Below, in pieces: positions 29,163 to 34,300 of a stretch of 34,300 nucleotides of DNA. This stretch comes from CAZTZL01 sp964617625 (GTDB lineage: Bacteria > Zhuqueibacterota > QNDG01 > DSAB01): contig CAZTZL010000032.1 of NCBI GenBank assembly GCA_964617625.1, positions 1 to 34,300 of the forward strand. Direction: 5' to 3'. Numbering within the stretch: position 1 is the first letter of the stretch; each line of letters starts with the position of its first letter. The translations under genes were made by a program, and so were the position numbers. The notes beneath the pieces are model-generated. The model had not been told where the DNA came from and ran no database searches. It saw nothing but the letters and a program-made list of their open reading frames with translations.

Positions 29163-31829
29163 ATGATGGATGAAAAAATGACAAAACAGGAGCTCGTTGG
29201 TGAATTGAAGAAGCTGCAAGGAGAGATCAATCGTCTTAAAAAGAGCAATAAGAGGGCAAAATTCTCAAAAAGTCCACCCCTGGAATATGAAGAGAGTTAC
29301 AAAGCTCTATATAATAGTTCTGTATGGTGTTTGTACATTCACGATTTTAAAGGTCAATTTTTAGATGCAAATCAAGCTGCACTGGATTTAGCCGGTTATC
29401 ATGAAAACGAAATTGCCACTCTTAAAATTTCCTCGTTATTGGATGAGTTTCAGCTCTCGAGGGCCAATCAGAATATTGAGGAAATTATTAAATATGGCTT
29501 TCAAAAGACACCTGCCGAGTATAAAATTCGAAAGAAAAATGGAGAGTTTGTCTGGGTAGATGTTGCGGGATATCTCATTTATAGAAGCGGAAAGCCGTAT
29601 GCGATTCAGGGAATTGCCCGTGATATTACAGATAAAAAGAAAATAGCTCTTGAACACCTTCGAAGCCACGATCTTTTAATGCGCATTGTTGAAACCAGCC
29701 CTGCCGGCATTGTGATGATGAACCGGGAAAGAAAAATCACATTTGCAAATTCGAAGGCCGAAAAGATACTGGGTATTTCAAAGTACAGGGTAACCAGCCA
29801 AATAAATGGTAATTTTAAGTGGCGGGTCGCAGATTTTCATGCGAATTCTTTTCTGGACGAAGCGTTGTTTTTTGAACAGGTAATGAAAACGGGTAAATCG
29901 GTTTACAATGTCATGCATGAAATCAAATCGACGGACGGGAATTATACTTTACTTTCGGTAAATGCTACTCCAATCTTTGATGAAGTAGGAAAAGTGGATG
30001 GTGTAGTGGCTACGATTGAGGATATTACCAAACAGAAACAGATAGAAGAAAATTTAAAAGAGAACCGGAAGCATCTTGAAATGGCTTTGGAAAGCAGCAA
30101 GGCTGACGCCTGGGAAATGAATTTGATTACCGGAGATTTTTCCTATACGGAAAGATGGACAAGAATGCTTGGCTATGATTCTCATGAAATTGAGAAGAAA
30201 ATCGATGCGATTTCGAAACTCATTCATAAAGAAGATTCGTTGAATCATTATAAAAATTTAAAAGCATATATCGATGGTCAAACAACGATCTATGAAACAG
30301 AATATCGTGTTCGGAAAAAAAACGGAGAGTGGCTATGGGTTTTCTCAAGGGGCGAGGCAATTGAGTGGGACAGAATGGGAAAGCCGGTTCGTTTGCTCGG
30401 AACTACATTTGATATTACAGAAATAAAAAAAGTGGAAGAAGAGTTAAAACTGGAAAGGGACAAGGCACAGCAATATCTCGATGTGGCTGGTGTGATGCTG
30501 CTGTTGATAGACAAAGATCAAAAAGTGGTTTTAATCAATAAAAAGGGGTGCGAACTGCTTGGGTATCCGGAAGAAGAAATTATTGGAAAAAACTGGTTTG
30601 ATCATTTTATACCCAAAGCGGATCTATCCGAAGTAAAAACAAATTTTAATGAGATAATATCCGGAAATATCGAATCAACTGAATACTTTGAGAATTCGAT
30701 TGTTAGTAAAAACGGCGATGAACGCATCATTGCCTGGCACAATACGATTATAAAAGATAAATCAGGAAACATATTTGGAACTTTAAGTTCGGGAGAGGAC
30801 ATTACAGAACAAAAGAAGGCTGAGAAAGCACTGGAACAATCTGAAATGCAGTATCGAATTACGCTGGATGCCATGGCGGATGCCATTCATGTTGTGGATA
30901 CTAAATTGCGTTTTGTATTGATGAACTCCGTTCTGATTGATTGGTGTCAGGAATCGGGTTGGGACGCCGATGTTATCGGATATCCCATGTTTGATGTTCT
31001 TTCATTTATTCCTAAGAAAGTGAAAAGTGAATACAAGTTAGTCATTCAATCGGGAAAAATAATGATTACCGAAGAATCCTTTTTTATTGGAGAAAAAAAA
31101 TATATCACTGAAATGAAAAAAATCCCGATCATGGAGAATGATAAAGTAACACATGTTTTGACTGTACTTCGCGATATTACAGATCAGAAGAGATCTGAAG
31201 AGCAGATCAAAAAAAGTTTGAAGGAAAAAGAAGTTCTTCTCAAAGAGATTCACCACCGCGTGAAAAATAATCTGCAGGTAATTATCAGTCTGCTCAATCT
31301 TCAAGCAGACAAATTGAAGGATGAGGCCTCTGTCGAAGCGTTCAAGGAAGCCAATCATAGGATTTATTCAATGGCTCTGGTTCATGAGCAGTTGTATCAA
31401 TCCGAAGATTTTGCGACGATTCATATTAAAGAATTTATTGAAACAATGGTCGAGAAATTGTATCATACTTATTCTGTAATGAACCGTATCGATCTGGATT
31501 TAAAAATTGCAAATATTGGATTGGGATTAACGACCGCCATCCCCTGCGGATTAATATTAAATGAACTGGTTTCAAACGCTTTAAAGCACGGATTTCCCGG
31601 CCAAAAAAAAGGAACGATTCGGATTTCATTTCGGCTATTAAAAAATCAAACCTGCAAATTGACTGTTGAAGATGATGGAATCGGAGTACCCAATACGTTG
31701 GATATAAAAGATACCAAGTCTCTCGGGATGCAACTGGTAAATATTCTTACAGAGCAGATTGATGGCAAAATAATTCTGGATCGAAAACAGGGGACACGAT
31801 TCACACTCACATTCAAAGCAAAAGAATAA
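29163..31829 (+). CDS. Soluble multi-PAS sensor histidine kinase (HisKA_2 type)
   Basis: An 888-residue cytoplasmic kinase with no membrane span or signal peptide. A short coiled coil (about 5-32) precedes five PAS domains at about 43-160, 168-290, 302-420, 434-550 and 560-672; each ends in the PAC-type D-I-T-(D/E/K) segment (for example GIARDITDKKK, RDITDQKR). The dimerisation/phosphotransfer domain has EIHHRVKNNLQ (695-705; phospho-acceptor probably H698). The ATPase domain has the N box ILNELVSNALKHG (798-810), G1 DDGIGVP (837-843), SLGMQLV (853-859) and GTRFTLTF (877-884). It is followed 24 bases later by another PAS protein. The response regulator partner is outside the window. Confidence 0.93.
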   Translation: MMDEKMTKQELVGELKKLQGEINRLKKSNKRAKFSKSPPLEYEESYKALYNSSVWCLYIHDFKGQFLDANQAALDLAGYHENEIATLKISSLLDEFQLSRANQNIEEIIKYGFQKTPAEYKIRKKNGEFVWVDVAGYLIYRSGKPYAIQGIARDITDKKKIALEHLRSHDLLMRIVETSPAGIVMMNRERKITFANSKAEKILGISKYRVTSQINGNFKWRVADFHANSFLDEALFFEQVMKTGKSVYNVMHEIKSTDGNYTLLSVNATPIFDEVGKVDGVVATIEDITKQKQIEENLKENRKHLEMALESSKADAWEMNLITGDFSYTERWTRMLGYDSHEIEKKIDAISKLIHKEDSLNHYKNLKAYIDGQTTIYETEYRVRKKNGEWLWVFSRGEAIEWDRMGKPVRLLGTTFDITEIKKVEEELKLERDKAQQYLDVAGVMLLLIDKDQKVVLINKKGCELLGYPEEEIIGKNWFDHFIPKADLSEVKTNFNEIISGNIESTEYFENSIVSKNGDERIIAWHNTIIKDKSGNIFGTLSSGEDITEQKKAEKALEQSEMQYRITLDAMADAIHVVDTKLRFVLMNSVLIDWCQESGWDADVIGYPMFDVLSFIPKKVKSEYKLVIQSGKIMITEESFFIGEKKYITEMKKIPIMENDKVTHVLTVLRDITDQKRSEEQIKKSLKEKEVLLKEIHHRVKNNLQVIISLLNLQADKLKDEASVEAFKEANHRIYSMALVHEQLYQSEDFATIHIKEFIETMVEKLYHTYSVMNRIDLDLKIANIGLGLTTAIPCGLILNELVSNALKHGFPGQKKGTIRISFRLLKNQTCKLTVEDDGIGVPNTLDIKDTKSLGMQLVNILTEQIDGKIILDRKQGTRFTLTFKAKE

Positions 31830-31853
31830 TACGTCAATAGAAAGAACCTGTTT

Positions 31854-34300
31854 ATGAAAGAAGATCATTCGGAAACGAAAAAGCAGTCCAGCGAAGAAAC
31901 AAGCGGTTTGTGTAAAAATATTGTCAGGATGGGAAATGAAGAACCGCTGAAATTAATCATCGATAAAATTCCAGGACTTCTTGCCTATGTGAATAAAGAC
32001 CAATATTATGTCTATGTCAATCAGGCTTATGCGGATTGGTATTGTTTATCAAAAGATGAGATGATCGGGAAAAAGGTGAAAGATGTGCTTAATGAAGAAT
32101 CGTATCGAAGGGCCGTGAAACACATACGATCTGTTCTTCAAGGAAAAGAAATCACTTATGAAAATGTAGCCTATAAAAATGGTGAATTACGAACGGTCAA
32201 ATCAAGCTATATTCCCCATTTTAATGATCATGGAAAAGTCATCGCATTTTTAGCAATGGTAGAAGATATCACGGATCGAAAACAGGCAGAGAAGGCTCTT
32301 CAGGATAGCGAGAAAAGATACCGGGATCTCGTAAATCATGCCGGCGAGGCAATTGTAGTTGTCAGTGAGGGGATGATTGTATTTGTTAATCCAAAGGCCT
32401 CGGAGATTTCCGGATACTCCAGAGAAGAACTTCTGTCCAAGTCGTTCATTGAATTTATTCATCCTGATGATCAAAATGGCGCCATATATCGAAATCAAAA
32501 GAGGTTGACGGGAAAGAAAATTCCATTTATTCAAACAATACGAATTGTCGATAAAACCGGAACGATCAAATGGGTGAGAACGGATTCGATCATTATCGAC
32601 TGGAAGGGAAAACCGGCATATTTAAACTTGATTAACGATATAACCGAACGCAAACTGACAGAAGAGGCCCTGCGGGAATCGGAGGAACGTTATCACGCTA
32701 TTTTTAAGGGTGCAGCAGACTCGATTGTACTGATTGATCCTGATACCGGAGCTGTGGTAGAGTTTAACGACCGGGCACACAAAAGTCTCGGATATACCCG
32801 TAAGGAATTTAAAGAACTCAGAATATCGGACTTTGAGATTATCGAATCTGATGAAATGATTTTGGAACATTTGAAGAAATGCATCAGGGAAGGAGCTGTT
32901 ACCTTTGAAACTAAACACAAAACGAAGAAGGGAGAGATACGGGATATTCTGGTTAGTGCCAGTTCGATTTCTATTAAGGGAAGATGCATTGTCCAGGGGA
33001 TATGGCGTGATATTACAAAGAGAAAGCGAACGGAAGAAGCGCTGATTTACCGATCCGAATTTGAAAGGCGCGTTACTTCAATATCCATTTTTCTGGCCAA
33101 CCTTCCTCTGGAGAAAATCGATATCGGGATCAGCCAGGTTCTGCGATCGATCGGTGAATTTACCCGTGTGGACCGCAGTTATATCTTTTTATTCAATGAT
33201 GACAGAACAAGCATGAGCAATACCCATGAGTGGTGTGTTGAAGGAATCACACCACAGATAGAGCAGATTCAAAATATACCTGTAAGTTCTTACCAGTGGA
33301 GTATAAATAGAATCAAAAAATCTAAAACAATTCATGTCCCGCGCGTTGCCGATCTGCCTGTGGAGGCAGACCCGGAAAAACTCGAATTCCAAAGAGAGAG
33401 AATACAATCCCTCATCATGGTTCCGATGGTCTATACCGGACATGTTGTTGGATTTCTTGGTTTCGATTCGGTACAGGAAGAGAAGTTCTGGCCAGAGGAT
33501 ATTATTGCTCTGTTAAGGATTGTAGGAGAGCTCATTGCGAATGCACTGGAACGAAAACAATCCGAAAAAGCATTGCGTGAAAGTGAAAGAAAGTATCGGG
33601 AGCTGGTCGATCTTTTACCCCAGGTTGTTTTCGAAATGGATCTAAAAGGAAATATTACTTTTGTCAATCAACACGGCCTGGAAATATTTGGTTATAAGAA
33701 AAAAGATTTCAAGCTGGGCGTGAATATAAAACAGTTGTTTCCGCCCGATGAATATAAAAGAGTTATTGATAGCATGCAGAAAATTTCAAAAGGCGAAATT
33801 GAATCCGGCAATGAGTATGTGGCAATAAAAAAGGATGGAAATGAAATCAATGTGATAGTATTTTCAGTACCCATATTTTCCGATGGGCAGCACAAGGGCT
33901 GGCGGGGAACCGTCATTGATATCACAGACAGGAGACGGGCTGAAACAGCAATACAGGAGAGTGAGGAAAAATTCAGGACACTGGCAGAGCAGTCTCCCAA
34001 TATGATCTTTATTAATAAAGAAAGAAGAGTCGTATATGCCAACAAAAAGTGTGAAGAGATCACTGGGTATACGAGAGAGGAATTATATTCTCCTCAGTTC
34101 AGTTTTATCAATCTTATCGCTCCCGAACACCATGATTTTATCCGGGCCAATTATAAACAGCACTTGAGTGGCAATGAAGTACAACCGTACGAATATCTTA
34201 TACTTACAAAAAACGGCGACAGGATTGATGCGATCATTTCGACCAAACTGATGGACTATGAAGGCGGGAAAGCCATACTCGGCATCGTCACTGATATTAC
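31854..34300 (+). CDS. Multi-PAS/GAF sensor protein, 3' end beyond the window
   Basis: An open frame from the ATG at 31854 to the window edge (over 815 residues, incomplete). Domains in order: PAS at about 29-137, PAS at about 145-262, PAS at about 270-386, a GAF domain at about 400-560 (FTRVDRSYIFLFNDD, MVPMVYTGHVVGFLGFDS), PAS at about 567-689 and PAS from 690. PAC-like ends DITDRKQ, DITERK, DITKRK and DITDRRR mark the borders. There is no membrane span. The start is 24 bases after the kinase stop, so the two are co-transcribed. It probably ends in a histidine kinase or a cyclic-di-GMP domain, which cannot be seen. Confidence 0.88.
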   Translation, partial: MKEDHSETKKQSSEETSGLCKNIVRMGNEEPLKLIIDKIPGLLAYVNKDQYYVYVNQAYADWYCLSKDEMIGKKVKDVLNEESYRRAVKHIRSVLQGKEITYENVAYKNGELRTVKSSYIPHFNDHGKVIAFLAMVEDITDRKQAEKALQDSEKRYRDLVNHAGEAIVVVSEGMIVFVNPKASEISGYSREELLSKSFIEFIHPDDQNGAIYRNQKRLTGKKIPFIQTIRIVDKTGTIKWVRTDSIIIDWKGKPAYLNLINDITERKLTEEALRESEERYHAIFKGAADSIVLIDPDTGAVVEFNDRAHKSLGYTRKEFKELRISDFEIIESDEMILEHLKKCIREGAVTFETKHKTKKGEIRDILVSASSISIKGRCIVQGIWRDITKRKRTEEALIYRSEFERRVTSISIFLANLPLEKIDIGISQVLRSIGEFTRVDRSYIFLFNDDRTSMSNTHEWCVEGITPQIEQIQNIPVSSYQWSINRIKKSKTIHVPRVADLPVEADPEKLEFQRERIQSLIMVPMVYTGHVVGFLGFDSVQEEKFWPEDIIALLRIVGELIANALERKQSEKALRESERKYRELVDLLPQVVFEMDLKGNITFVNQHGLEIFGYKKKDFKLGVNIKQLFPPDEYKRVIDSMQKISKGEIESGNEYVAIKKDGNEINVIVFSVPIFSDGQHKGWRGTVIDITDRRRAETAIQESEEKFRTLAEQSPNMIFINKERRVVYANKKCEEITGYTREELYSPQFSFINLIAPEHHDFIRANYKQHLSGNEVQPYEYLILTKNGDRIDAIISTKLMDYEGGKAILGIVTDI

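Overview
The window is chromosomal DNA from a Gram-negative-type (diderm) bacterium. Signs of an outer membrane are a GmhA heptose-pathway isomerase and a BamA-like beta-barrel ending in a C-terminal phenylalanine. A geranylgeranylglyceryl-phosphate-type synthase, a BatA-type VWA membrane protein and a long, Alu-containing SRP RNA together suggest an uncultured lineage of, or near, the Fibrobacterota-Chlorobiota-Bacteroidota (FCB) group (Calditrichota, KSB1 or Marinimicrobia-like). That placement is inference; no 16S gene is present. No CRISPR array, prophage or insertion sequence is visible.

Left part (1-17.5 kb) is a dense housekeeping region, all on the + strand. Five tRNA genes (Glu-CTC, Arg-ACG, Ser-CGA, Ser-GGA, Ala-CGC; none encodes CCA) surround tadA and lead into the SRP RNA and dnaX-ybaB-recR. 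Then come pgsA-pgpA-cinA, thpR-recA-recX, alaS, a GGGP-synthase-like gene, a PHP tyrosine phosphatase (CpsB type), gmhA, a BatA/VWA protein and hflX. The genes are tightly packed, often with Shine-Dalgarno sequences inside the preceding gene. The best single observation is a run of nine A in dnaX, exactly at the linker between the gamma and tau parts, with close stops in both alternative frames; this looks like a programmed slippage site.

Middle part (17.5-24.7 kb) is cell-envelope related. A POTRA-less BamA-like barrel with a striking W-(D/E)3 tandem repeat is followed by a secreted toastrack-like protein and a LiaI/LiaF-like membrane protein, each with a good ribosome binding site. On the minus strand lie an MBOAT O-acyltransferase with its SGNH partner, and a three-gene operon of an XRE regulator plus two tiny membrane proteins. 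The promoter of that operon is framed by a perfect 9-bp inverted repeat.

Right part (24.7-34.3 kb) holds a hairpin-rich spacer, a metallophosphoesterase (minus), a radical SAM protein with extra C-terminal cysteines, a GT4 glycosyltransferase, a soluble five-PAS histidine kinase of the HisKA_2 type, and a second multi-PAS/GAF sensor protein that runs off the window end.

Several spacers contain imperfect inverted repeats built from short reiterated AT-rich words, each spacer using its own word, plus a dispersed family of GC-rich hairpins. These are the least explained structures in the window.
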